From Paenibacillus sp. HWE-109 (GTDB taxonomy: Bacteria > Bacillota > Bacilli > Paenibacillales > NBRC-103111): 64,000 bases of DNA. The notes beneath the pieces were generated by a model. That model did not search any database. It saw nothing but the letters and a program-made list of their open reading frames with translations, and had not been told where the DNA came from. The DNA lies in the NCBI RefSeq assembly GCF_022163125.1, contig NZ_CP091881.1, positions 1,612,001-1,676,000 of the forward strand, read 5' to 3'. Shown here piece by piece: positions 18,729-27,285 of this stretch (the stretch's first letter is position 1; every line of letters begins with the position of its first letter). The position numbers and the translations under genes are program-made.

Positions 18729-19738
18729 GCTCGTGCCTCCTCTAATTTCATTGCACCATCAGGCGAGGCTGTTTCATCTTTAATTCCTTGGCCTGTTATG
18801 GTTAGAAATACTTCGTCTAAAGTCGGTTTCTGAACACTCATCTCCGCCAAATGAATACCAGCTTCGCGTAGCGAAATTAAGAGGTCGGTAACGCGATCTG
18901 CATCCGTCATAGGAGCTGTAATCATTCCGGCTGTTACCACAGCTTTTGCCCGCAAGACGAGTTCAACCGTTTGACTGGCTTTCTCGATGTCCTGAGGATT
19001 CTGGACTCTTAGATGCAAGGAGGACGTACCAACGGAAGCTTTCAGCTCGTCGACAGTCCCTTCAGCGACAACACGTCCACGATCGATAACGGCGACGCGG
19101 TCTGCCAATTGATCGGCTTCTTCGAGATATTGAGTTGTTAGTAAAATGGTGGACCCTGTCTTCACCAAGCGACGAATCGTTTCCCACATCTGTGAACGCG
19201 TGCGCGGATCAAGTCCTGTCGTCGGTTCATCCAGGAAAATGAGGGGAGGCTGGGCGATGAGGCTCGCCGCGAGATCTAGTCTGCGGCGCATCCCGCCGGA
19301 GAAGTTTTTCAGCGGCCGCTTCGCTGCCTCCGATAAGCCGAATTCTTCAAGCAAATCCGCCGTCTTACGCCGTGCTTCCGCGCGTCCAAGCCCAAGCAAC
19401 CGTGAGAAGATCATCAGATTCTCAGATGCGCTGAGCGATTCGTCGACCGATGCGTATTGACCTGTTACCCCAATCAGTTGGCGAACAATCTGTGACTCTT
19501 TTACTACATCGTGCCCAAAGATTCGCGCTGACCCAGCATCTGGTCGAAGTAAAGTCGCCAACATATTAATGGTGGTGGTTTTACCAGCACCGTTCGGACC
19601 CAGCACGCCGTAAATTGAACCCGTAGGTACGTTGAGATGGACGCCATCTACCGCACGATTTTCGCCAAATGTTTTGACGAGTCCGTTTGCTTCTACGGCC
19701 CAATTAGAATTGCTTTCTTTTCTGTACACATGTTCCAC
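18725..19738 (-). CDS. ABC exporter ATPase (DrrA-like)
   Basis: A 337-residue ATPase with Walker A GPNGAGKTT, signature FSGGMRRRLDLA, Walker B LIFLDEPTTGLD and a switch-region Q in place of the usual His (LLTTQYLEEADQL), a known feature of DrrA-type proteins. The C-terminal ~90 residues form the extra domain typical of DrrA. The start is GTG 19738 behind AAGGAGGG. It forms an operon with the permease it overlaps by 4 bp. Confidence 0.92.
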   Translation of the reverse strand: MEHVYRKESNSNWAVEANGLVKTFGENRAVDGVHLNVPTGSIYGVLGPNGAGKTTTINMLATLLRPDAGSARIFGHDVVKESQIVRQLIGVTGQYASVDESLSASENLMIFSRLLGLGRAEARRKTADLLEEFGLSEAAKRPLKNFSGGMRRRLDLAASLIAQPPLIFLDEPTTGLDPRTRSQMWETIRRLVKTGSTILLTTQYLEEADQLADRVAVIDRGRVVAEGTVDELKASVGTSSLHLRVQNPQDIEKASQTVELVLRAKAVVTAGMITAPMTDADRVTDLLISLREAGIHLAEMSVQKPTLDEVFLTITGQGIKDETASPDGAMKLEEARA

Positions 19739-20064
19739 GGCAAATCCCTCCTTGATTCATTCATATGTGAGCATTGTAACTTGCATTTATAAACTGAATA
19801 TAAACGTTGATCTGGAATTGAGCACTTGCAATACAATACATGCTACCAAGGTAAACCAGCTGTTTGGGGGAACGCTGCTGCATAATTCTTACAAAGCATG
19901 ATAGATATTCGGGAAATTGGGGCATTTCTAGTCAGAGTGCTCTGAAACGTAGCCTAATATAGATAAAAAGGCGAACGATTTGCTTGATTAATTCGGGAAT
20001 CCTATGTATTATTAAGATAGATTTAAAGAGTAGAAGTCAATAATCGTTCTTGAAGGTGATTTCA
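19739..20064. other. divergent intergenic region
   Basis: About 325 bp between the divergent exporter operon and the MpsC-like gene. Apart from the plus-strand promoter listed separately, no ORF, repeat or hairpin stands out. Confidence 0.5.
19984..20012 (+). promoter_or_regulatory. sigma-A type promoter for MpsC-like gene
   Basis: TTGATT (19984-19989) and TATTAT (20007-20012) with a 17-bp spacer, about 50 bp before the start codon. Confidence 0.5.
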
Positions 20065-20412
20065 TTGTCCCTATCAGATTCTAATGAATATAAGAAGAAG
20101 CTGTGTCACCTGTATAACGAGATTTCTAAAGAGTTGTTTGGCTTTGGAACCACCTTGCTCAAGGTATCGATCGACCAGAACATCATTACTTTTCATGCCA
20201 AACATCGTCGTTCACCCCGTTCCACGGCACTTGAAGGCGAGGCGCCAACATTGAAGCATGAAGTGGATTTCTATATGTCTTCGATCTATAAGAAGAAAAT
20301 CCGTGAGAAGTTGGAACAAGAGATGGGTTTATCCATGGACGCGGTATTAAGAGATTATGATCCGCCAACACAATGGGCCATTACGAACATCATTCTTAAA
20401 CAAATTGAATAG
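20065..20412 (+). CDS. DUF2294 / MpsC-family protein
   Basis: A 115-residue soluble protein matching the DUF2294 family (MpsC in Na+-translocating membrane-potential systems), recognised from the KLYNEISKELFGFG-type N-terminus, a central V-x-D-x-N-I-I-T-F strand and a C-terminal YDPPTQWAITNIIL-like stretch. The biochemical role is not established for most members. The start is uncertain: TTG 20065 is spaced 3-5 nt after GAAGGTGAT, while TTG 20050 has no clear ribosome site. It is monocistronic, with a terminator downstream. Confidence 0.7.
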   Translation: MSLSDSNEYKKKLCHLYNEISKELFGFGTTLLKVSIDQNIITFHAKHRRSPRSTALEGEAPTLKHEVDFYMSSIYKKKIREKLEQEMGLSMDAVLRDYDPPTQWAITNIILKQIE

Positions 20413-20498
20413 TTCAGACCACGGTGTTTCACTTTTGATCTATCTTAAGTGGAAACCATATGTATATCAGATGATGTCTCTTTACATTGTTTACAATG

Positions 20499-20550
20499 AA
20501 AAGTGCTCTTGATTAGAAGGTTAACTTCTATCAAGGGCACTTTTCTGTTT
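20499..20550 (+). terminator. strong hairpin with T-rich tail
   Basis: AAAAGTGC.CTTGAT.AGAAG pairs with CTTCT.ATCAAG.GCACTTTT around a GTTAA loop, followed by CTGTTT. It most simply terminates the MpsC-like gene; a leader-attenuator role for the operon downstream cannot be excluded. Confidence 0.7.
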
Positions 20551-20656
20551 ATTAGCGCTTATGCGCATAGATGTAAGGCCTGGGGTAGCATACTAGTAAA
20601 AAATGACAAGGGGTTCACGCTTCAAAACATAGATATACAAACTTGGGAGGTTATTA

Positions 20657-21766
20657 ATGATGAAAAAAAGAATGCTTCAAAGCCTTATTTCGCTGTCCGT
20701 GGTGGGACTGGCTCTAACCGGATGCGGCTCAGCACCGTCCAAAGATCAGGGGACTGCAAGCGCAAGCCCAGCTTCAACTGCACCCGCGGCAACAGCCAAA
20801 GGAGCGCCTACCGAATTAGTTATTTCTACGTGGGGTTTCTCGGATGATTTCTTCAAGAAGGAAGTTTATGCGCCGTTTGAGAAAGAACACAACGTCAAAA
20901 TCGTTCTGGAGATCGGCAACAACTCGGAGCGTCTGAACAAAGTGAAACAAGGCAGCAGTTCCAAAGTGGATCTCATCTATTTATCCGATTACTATGCGCA
21001 GCAAGGTATTGAAGCTGGTCTTTTTGACAAGATTGATCGCACGCGTATTCCGAACTTGAAAGACGTCTACGATGTAGCCAAAGCTCCGCTTGGCGAAGAT
21101 TATGGCCCTGCCTACACGATCGGCCGATTAGGGATCGCCTACAATCCGAAAGCGACAACAAAAGAAATCAAGTCATGGAGCGATCTATGGAGTCCTGAGC
21201 TTGCCAAGAAGCTGACGCTGCCGAACATCACTTCAACTACAGGTCCAATGATTCTAGACGCGGCTTCGGTCGTGGCCGGGAACACAACGTTCAATGCGGA
21301 TCAAGCTTTCGCCAAAGTGAAAGAACTGAATAAAGGCGTGGTCAAATATTACGGTCAAACATCCGAGTTCGTGAACATGTTCGCGCAAGGAGAGATTGCT
21401 GCTGGGCCAATTATGGAGATGTATGTAAAGGATTTGAAAACGGCAGTGCCGGAAACCAAGTTTGTTTCCCCGACTGAAGGGGCCTACGCGGTTATGAATA
21501 CGGTCAACGTGATCAAAGGAAGTAAAAATAAGCAGTTGGCCGAAGATTTCATCAACTGGCATCTGAGCAAAGAAGTACAAGAAAAATCAGCGAAAGCCAA
21601 AGTGGATTCCCCGGTGAATTCGACACTTCAACTCTCGGCTGATGAGGCTCAAGGCATTACTTATGGAGCGGACGTAGTAAGCAAGCTTCGTAAATTAGAT
21701 ATGAAATTTGTGAACCAAAACCTTAAAGGGTGGATTGACCGCTGGAATAAAGAAGTTACTCAATAG
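20657..21766 (+). CDS. PotD-type solute-binding lipoprotein of the purine-salvage operon
   Basis: A 369-residue lipoprotein: signal peptide with lipobox ALTGC (near residue 22), an Ala/Ser-rich linker, then a family 8-type binding fold (VISTWGFSDDFFKKEV, KVDLIYLSDYY, AYTIGRLGIAYNP). It resembles the spermidine/putrescine-binding PotD class. Its permeases and ATPase are encoded downstream, with a nucleoside hydrolase in between and an adenine deaminase at the end, so a purine nucleoside is a likelier ligand than a polyamine. SD GGGAGG lies 6 nt before ATG 20657. A perfect stem-loop follows the stop. Confidence 0.88.
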   Translation: MMKKRMLQSLISLSVVGLALTGCGSAPSKDQGTASASPASTAPAATAKGAPTELVISTWGFSDDFFKKEVYAPFEKEHNVKIVLEIGNNSERLNKVKQGSSSKVDLIYLSDYYAQQGIEAGLFDKIDRTRIPNLKDVYDVAKAPLGEDYGPAYTIGRLGIAYNPKATTKEIKSWSDLWSPELAKKLTLPNITSTTGPMILDAASVVAGNTTFNADQAFAKVKELNKGVVKYYGQTSEFVNMFAQGEIAAGPIMEMYVKDLKTAVPETKFVSPTEGAYAVMNTVNVIKGSKNKQLAEDFINWHLSKEVQEKSAKAKVDSPVNSTLQLSADEAQGITYGADVVSKLRKLDMKFVNQNLKGWIDRWNKEVTQ

Positions 21767-21778
21767 TTGAAGATGGAG

Positions 21779-21808
21779 CAAGGGTATATGTTTGTTGATA
21801 TACCCTTG
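21779..21808 (+). other. intercistronic stem-loop after binding-protein gene
   Basis: A perfect 11-bp stem, CAAGGGTATAT with ATATACCCTTG, around an 8-nt loop and without a T tract. It separates the abundant-type binding-protein cistron from the enzyme and transporter cistrons. Confidence 0.65.
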
Positions 21809-21835
21809 TCTGTATGAAATGGGAGGGGGTTTATC

Positions 21836-22768
21836 ATGACAAAGAAGGTCATCCTTGATGTGGATACAGGCGTAGACGATGCGCTGGGCATATTGCTGGC
21901 CGTTGGCAGCGGGGAAATGGAAGTGCTTGGCATCACAACGGTGAACGGCAATGTGTCACTTGACCAAGCTACCCTGAATACCTGCAAAGTTCTGCAGCTG
22001 CTGGGCATGGAACAGCAGATTCCGGTTATGAAAGGGGCGAATAAGCCTCTACTGCGCACGACTTATTTTGAGCATCGCGTTCACGGCAAGGACGGACTTG
22101 GCGGAGCTTTAAGCGATATGCAGGTTCATATGCAAGTGGCTGAGGGACATGCGGTCGATTTTATCATCGAGCAAGTGAAACAGCATGCAGGCGAGGTCAC
22201 GCTTATTATGACCGCTCCGCTGACGAATCTGGCCCTAGCTGTTATGAAATACCCGGACTTGATTCATCAGGTTCGCGAAGTAGTTGTGATGGGCGGCGTT
22301 GTCCAAGGCTTCGGCAATGTGACGCCGACGGCGGAGTATAACATGTACGTCGATCCGGAAGCAGCAAAGATCGTGCTGCATGCGGGCTTCCCGTCTTTAA
22401 CGCTCGTAGGCTTGGATGTAACCCGCAAGGCGCTGCTGACGGAAGAACATATCCGCTCGCTCGGAGATACGCCGATTGGCCGCTACGTCAGGGAAAGCAC
22501 AGCCGATTACATGCAGCGCTATCACGAGCGCAACGGTGTGCGGGCTTGCGCCCTTCACGACCCGCTCGCGGTCGGGGTGGCGCTGAATAAAGAGCTGGTT
22601 ACTACCTGCCATTATTACGTAGATGTGGAGACCCGAAGTGAGCTATGCGACGGGCAAACCGTTTGTGATTTCCAGAATCGTTTGGCCAAGCCGGCTAATG
22701 TCCATGTGTGTATGGAAGTGTCTGCCGACGCCTTTCTCGACCAATTTATCCGCGCACTGCGCGCCTAG
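21836..22768 (+). CDS. inosine/uridine-preferring nucleoside hydrolase
   Basis: A 310-residue cytoplasmic enzyme that splits nucleosides to free base and ribose. The family signature DVDTGVDDA (calcium and ribose binding) is at residues 8-16, an NMYVDPEAA stretch near 170 and the HDPLAVG motif near 240, all as expected for the family; the length is also normal. It lies inside an operon with a PotABCD-type importer and an adenine deaminase, so it probably acts on imported adenosine or a related nucleoside. ATG 21836 follows GGGAGGGGG. Confidence 0.92.
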   Translation: MTKKVILDVDTGVDDALGILLAVGSGEMEVLGITTVNGNVSLDQATLNTCKVLQLLGMEQQIPVMKGANKPLLRTTYFEHRVHGKDGLGGALSDMQVHMQVAEGHAVDFIIEQVKQHAGEVTLIMTAPLTNLALAVMKYPDLIHQVREVVVMGGVVQGFGNVTPTAEYNMYVDPEAAKIVLHAGFPSLTLVGLDVTRKALLTEEHIRSLGDTPIGRYVRESTADYMQRYHERNGVRACALHDPLAVGVALNKELVTTCHYYVDVETRSELCDGQTVCDFQNRLAKPANVHVCMEVSADAFLDQFIRALRA

Positions 22769-22795
22769 CGAACCCAGGAACAGGAGTAAAGCTAC

Positions 22796-23617
22796 ATGAA
22801 AAAAACGTATTTATATTTCCTATTGCTGCCGGGATTACTGTTCCTGACGGTTTTCATGGTGGTTCCGATCCTTCTGACGATAGGTTCAACCTTTTTCAAT
22901 AAAGGCAGCTTCACATTTGCCGGTTACTGGAGCTTCTTCAAGGACCCCTACTTTCTGAAAATTTTAGGGACGACCCTGCGTGTAAGTGTGGTCACAACCG
23001 TGCTGTGCATCGTGGTGGGCTTCCCAGTTGCCTATTTCATCTCCAAACAAAGCCCAAGGCAGAAGGCGATTCTGCTTGCCTTAGCGATTTTTCCGCTGCT
23101 CACCAGCTCTGTTGTAAGGTCGTTCAGTTGGATGATTATTTTGGGCAAAAAGGGGCTGCTGAATAACGCGCTGATCGCCATCGGCTTGATCAAGGAGCCG
23201 CTCGATATCTTATACACGCCCGCGGCGATGATGATCGGTCTGGTCCATTTATTCCTGCCGCTCATTATTATTACCTTGGTCGGTGTTCTTGAGAATATAG
23301 ATCCGGACCTGCTGAAGGCGGCAGAAAGCTTGGGAGCGGGTCGCTTCACGGCTTTCTTCAAAGTTATCGTGCCGCTTAGCGTACCTGGATTAATCATAGG
23401 AAGTATTCTAGTCTTCGTGGGCAGTTTGACGGCCTATACGACACCTGCTTTGCTCGGAGGCAAGCAGCGGGTTATCTCCACATTCCTATATCAGAACGCG
23501 ATTACGCTGAATGATTGGTATCTCGCCTCCGTTATTGCAGTCATTATGATTGTGATTACATTTGTGATTATCGCGCTGATGAATAAACTGGCTGTTAAAT
23601 TAAATCCGAAGGGGTAG
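22796..23617 (+). CDS. ABC importer permease, PotB type
   Basis: A 273-residue membrane protein with about six spans and the EAA loop (KAAESLGAGRFTAFFKVIVP). PotB-type permeases pair with PotC and a single homodimeric ATPase, both encoded next. ATG 22796 is behind CAGGAG. The stop codon lies 4 bp before the next start, so the pair is tightly coupled. Confidence 0.9.
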   Translation: MKKTYLYFLLLPGLLFLTVFMVVPILLTIGSTFFNKGSFTFAGYWSFFKDPYFLKILGTTLRVSVVTTVLCIVVGFPVAYFISKQSPRQKAILLALAIFPLLTSSVVRSFSWMIILGKKGLLNNALIAIGLIKEPLDILYTPAAMMIGLVHLFLPLIIITLVGVLENIDPDLLKAAESLGAGRFTAFFKVIVPLSVPGLIIGSILVFVGSLTAYTTPALLGGKQRVISTFLYQNAITLNDWYLASVIAVIMIVITFVIIALMNKLAVKLNPKG

Positions 23618-23621
23618 AAAT

Positions 23622-24410
23622 ATGCAGCAGAAGAACCGAGGGCTGGCCGTATTTACGTTTCTTGTCTATCTATTTTTGCTCGGGCCGCTCATCATCATTG
23701 CATTTGCATCATTCGAGCCAGGGAGTATCTTGAAATTCCCGCCGACAGGCTTCTCTTTAAAATGGTACCGCAACATTCTGGACGTCAAAATGTTCATGTC
23801 AACGTTCAATACGTCCATCATCGTCTCGCTGCTTGGCAATTTATTTGCCCTGCTGCTGGGGATTCCCGCTGCTTACGCGTTAAGCCGGTTTACGTTCAAA
23901 GGGAAAGAAGCGCTCAATGCGATTTTCATATCTCCTGTGCTAATCCCTGGTATCGTTCTTGGATTCACAATGCTCAAGTATTTGATCGTGATGTACCATC
24001 TGCCTGTCTATGCGGCGTTGTTGGTCGGACATACTGTCATCATGCTGCCTTTTATTATTCGGGTTATTGCTTCAAGCTTATCGAATTTCGATTTTGCGAT
24101 AGAAGAAGCCGCGTTAAGCCTGGGCAGCGGGCACTTGAAGACCTTCTTCAAAGTCGTTCTGCCGAATATCAAATCCGGGATTATTGCGGCAATTTTGATT
24201 GCCTTCTTGGAATCTTTTAATAATGTGGACATTTCGGTCTTTATGACGGGGCCTGGGGTCAGTACGCTGCCTATTCAGATGCTGACTTATGTGGAGAATC
24301 ATTTTGATCCGACGATTGCTGCTATTTCTGTGCTGCTGATGCTGTTCACAGCTGTACTTATGTTCATCATTGAACGGTTGATGGGTTTATCTTATTTCAC
24401 CAAACGATAA
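23622..24410 (+). CDS. ABC importer permease, PotC type
   Basis: A 262-residue partner permease with six predicted spans and an EAA loop (EEAALSLGSGHLKTFFKV). Complete by family length. SD AAGGGG lies ahead of ATG 23622. It works with the PotB-like protein upstream and the ATPase 15 bp downstream. Confidence 0.9.
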   Translation: MQQKNRGLAVFTFLVYLFLLGPLIIIAFASFEPGSILKFPPTGFSLKWYRNILDVKMFMSTFNTSIIVSLLGNLFALLLGIPAAYALSRFTFKGKEALNAIFISPVLIPGIVLGFTMLKYLIVMYHLPVYAALLVGHTVIMLPFIIRVIASSLSNFDFAIEEAALSLGSGHLKTFFKVVLPNIKSGIIAAILIAFLESFNNVDISVFMTGPGVSTLPIQMLTYVENHFDPTIAAISVLLMLFTAVLMFIIERLMGLSYFTKR

Positions 24411-24425
24411 CGGAGGCTTGTATCC

Positions 24426-25487
24426 ATGGCATTGCTATCACTGGAAAAAATTTCGGTTGCCTACGACCAGCACTATATTCTGCAGGATTTCAACTTGAAT
24501 GTTGAAAAAGGCAGCCTGATCTCGCTGCTGGGTCCCAGCGGATGCGGAAAAACGACGACCTTGCGGCTTATCGCAGGATTCATCGAGGCGAAATCAGGCA
24601 CTTTCTCATTGAATGGAAAAGATTACACGCGTGTTCCTGTGAATAAACGCAATTTCGGCTTCGTTTTCCAGGGCTATGCGCTATTCCCGCATTTATCGAT
24701 TTATGATAATGTGGCATTCGGCCTGCGCTTGCGCAAAGTGAGTGGGGCGGAGCTGGATCGCCGCGTGCGTCATATTCTCGATGTCGTCAGCTTGTCCGGC
24801 TTCGAGAAGCGTTACCCCAAGGAGCTGTCGGGTGGTCAAAGACAGCGCGTCGCGATTGCGCGTGCGCTCGTCATCGAGCCGGAACTGCTGCTCTTCGACG
24901 AGCCGCTGAGCAATTTGGACGCGAATCTGCGCGTCAACATGCGGGTGGAGATCCGCCGCATCCAGCAGGAGCTGGGCATTACGACGGTATATGTGTCGCA
25001 TGATCAGGAAGAGTGCTTCTCCATCTCCGATAACGTGGCGATCATGAATAAAGGGATTATCGAGCAGTTGGGCGCTCCGGCAACGATATTTAAATATCCA
25101 AAGACAGAGTTCGTGGCGCGGTTTATCGGGTTTACGAATTTTATCACCTTCGATACTCGGTTTGATGTCAGTGACGAGATTGCCCTCAAGGTGAACGACT
25201 ATATGTTCACTGTAACCAAGCATGCGAGCAAAGGCGAACAGCTAGGCAAGCAAGGAGCCATCCGTCCGGATGATGTCGTGATGGGGACGCTGGATGAGCT
25301 GGAGGCAGGGGCCAATCGCGTGAGCGGCCGCGTCAAGGTCAGCACGTTCCTCGGGCGAAGCTATCAGTATGTTATTGAAACGGAACTCGGTTCCTTCACC
25401 GTGAATAAAGAAATGGAGTTCCCTTATGCGAACGGCCAAGAGGTTCGGCTTCATTTTCCAGGTGAGAAATTAGTCATTGTTGAGTAG
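24426..25487 (+). CDS. ABC importer ATPase, PotA type
   Basis: A 353-residue ATPase with every active motif visible: Walker A GPSGCGKTT, Q-loop FVFQGYALFPH, signature LSGGQRQRVAIARAL, Walker B LLLFDEPLSNLD and switch His VSHDQEE. The C-terminal ~110 residues look like a TOBE regulatory domain. Unlike the LplB-type importers in this window, this operon encodes its own ATPase. ATG 24426 follows CGGAGG. Confidence 0.93.
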   Translation: MALLSLEKISVAYDQHYILQDFNLNVEKGSLISLLGPSGCGKTTTLRLIAGFIEAKSGTFSLNGKDYTRVPVNKRNFGFVFQGYALFPHLSIYDNVAFGLRLRKVSGAELDRRVRHILDVVSLSGFEKRYPKELSGGQRQRVAIARALVIEPELLLFDEPLSNLDANLRVNMRVEIRRIQQELGITTVYVSHDQEECFSISDNVAIMNKGIIEQLGAPATIFKYPKTEFVARFIGFTNFITFDTRFDVSDEIALKVNDYMFTVTKHASKGEQLGKQGAIRPDDVVMGTLDELEAGANRVSGRVKVSTFLGRSYQYVIETELGSFTVNKEMEFPYANGQEVRLHFPGEKLVIVE

Positions 25488-25508
25488 TGGACTTGGAGGT
25501 GAAGACAG

Positions 25509-27218
25509 ATGCGCATTGATGTACTGATTGAAAATGTTCAAATTTATAACAGTTATTTCAAAACTTTTATTCCTGGCAACGCAGCCATCCTGGACGGTAA
25601 ATTTTTGTACATTGGCCAAAGAGGGACGGATAGTTTCGAAGCCGCGGAACGCTTGGATGGAAAAGGCCGTTACATGATTCCAGGTCTTATCGATATTCAT
25701 TTGCATATTGAAAGCACGATGGTGACGCCCGAGACGTTCTCCTACGGGCTCATCCGTAATGGGGTCACAACCATTGTTCCTGAACCTCACGAGATTGCCA
25801 ACGTCTTCGGACTGGATGGGGTCAAGCAGTTTATGAAGGCCAGTCAGGATACTGTCGCGGACATGTTCTATGCGCTCCCGAGCTCGGTTCCAGCGACATC
25901 CATGGAAACGACAGGCGGTGAGATTCATATCGCCGATTTGGACGAACTGCTTCGCACAGAACGGATCATCTGCCTGGGTGAAATCATGAATTTCGTTGAT
26001 GTTATCACAGATCCCGATTGCAAAACGAATCAAATCATCAACCATGTCCGCGCCAACTACCCGCATCTTATCATCGAAGGGCATGTGCCTAAGTTGTTGG
26101 ATTTGGATCTGCACCGGATGATTTACAGCGGAGTTGACTCGGATCATACGCATCAGTCGATTGAGGGCATGGAAGCCCGGATCGCTGCGGGCATGTTCAT
26201 TGAAATTCAAGAGAAATCCATGACGGATGAAGTTATGGCTTATTTAATCGAGCATGATGTCTCCGAGCATTACTGCTTCGTTACCGATGACGTGATGGCG
26301 GACTCCTTCCAGCGCCGCGGGCATTTGAATCATATCGTGCGCAAAGCAATCGGCATGGGGATGAAGCCTGAGCAGGCTATATATGCCAGCACACTTTCTC
26401 CAGCCAAGCGGATGCGGATGTACGACCGCGGGGTGATCGCGCCAGGCAAAATAGGGGATTTCCTGCTGCTTTCCAATCTAGAACAGCTAACGATTGAGCA
26501 GGTCTTTAAGGCGGGGCGTAAAGTTTACGATGTGGAAGAGGCTTATACGCCACTCATCAAGCCGCCGGCTTTCCCTGAACATTATTATCAGAGCGTGCAG
26601 ATGGCGCCTTTAACGGAAGCGGATTTTGTCGTCAGCATAGAAGAAGCTGATGCTGTTTATACGTGCCGCAAGATGATGGTGAAGGATGGTTCTACGTTCA
26701 CGGAAGAGCGGCACGCTCAGGTTGAAGTCCAGCAAGGGAAGCTGCTGTGGCAAGCTAGCGCCAGCGCACTCATTGCAACGTTCGAACGCTACGGGAAGAA
26801 TGGCAACCGCGCCTATGGGCTGATCGGCGGCGATACGATCAAGCGGGGAGCCATCGCGACGACGTACTCCCACGACAATCATAACTTGCTCGTTGTCGGG
26901 CTTAATCCCTCTGATATGATGCTCGCTGCCAACGAAGTGATTAACAACCAAGGCGGATTCAGCGTGGTGGAAGATGGCAAAGTGATCGCGAACCTCAGGC
27001 TGCCCGTGGGCGGCATTTTAACGGAAGAGCCGCTGGAGCAAGTAGCCAAAGAAGTCGAGCATCTGCGCCAAGCAATGGAATCGCTGGGTTATCAGCATTA
27101 TAATCCGATTATGTCCATCAGCACGCATTCGTTGCCGGTAAGTCCGGCTTTGAAAATTACGGACTTTGGTTTAATTGATGTGAATCAAGGCAAAGTAGTT
27201 CCTCTTATTGTTAAATAG
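25509..27218 (+). CDS. ade: adenine deaminase
   Basis: A 569-residue amidohydrolase of the AdeC/YerA type that converts adenine to hypoxanthine plus ammonia. The metal-binding IDIHLHIEST motif near residue 60, EPHEIANVFG near 90, EGHVP near 185 and the C-terminal QGGFSVVEDGKVIANL region match the family. It is the last gene of the purine operon: nucleoside hydrolase frees the base and this enzyme channels adenine into the hypoxanthine/IMP pool. The start is supported by GGAGGTGA at 25495-25502. A terminator and then the tandem array follow. Confidence 0.93.
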   Translation: MRIDVLIENVQIYNSYFKTFIPGNAAILDGKFLYIGQRGTDSFEAAERLDGKGRYMIPGLIDIHLHIESTMVTPETFSYGLIRNGVTTIVPEPHEIANVFGLDGVKQFMKASQDTVADMFYALPSSVPATSMETTGGEIHIADLDELLRTERIICLGEIMNFVDVITDPDCKTNQIINHVRANYPHLIIEGHVPKLLDLDLHRMIYSGVDSDHTHQSIEGMEARIAAGMFIEIQEKSMTDEVMAYLIEHDVSEHYCFVTDDVMADSFQRRGHLNHIVRKAIGMGMKPEQAIYASTLSPAKRMRMYDRGVIAPGKIGDFLLLSNLEQLTIEQVFKAGRKVYDVEEAYTPLIKPPAFPEHYYQSVQMAPLTEADFVVSIEEADAVYTCRKMMVKDGSTFTEERHAQVEVQQGKLLWQASASALIATFERYGKNGNRAYGLIGGDTIKRGAIATTYSHDNHNLLVVGLNPSDMMLAANEVINNQGGFSVVEDGKVIANLRLPVGGILTEEPLEQVAKEVEHLRQAMESLGYQHYNPIMSISTHSLPVSPALKITDFGLIDVNQGKVVPLIVK

Positions 27219-27239
27219 AGCAGCAGCCAAGGCAGTCAA

Positions 27240-27274
27240 GGCCTCTCCGTCCAAGGACGCGAGGGGCTTTTTTT
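27240..27274 (+). terminator. terminator of the purine-salvage operon
   Basis: GCCTCTCCGTCC pairs with GGACGCGAGGGGC (one bulge) around AA, followed by a run of seven T. Confidence 0.8.
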
Positions 27275-27285
27275 ATTGGTACCGA

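Noticed and set aside
20412..20657. Purine riboswitch before the nucleoside operon
   Set aside because: The conserved purine aptamer core could not be found; only a terminator-like hairpin and a short dyad are present.
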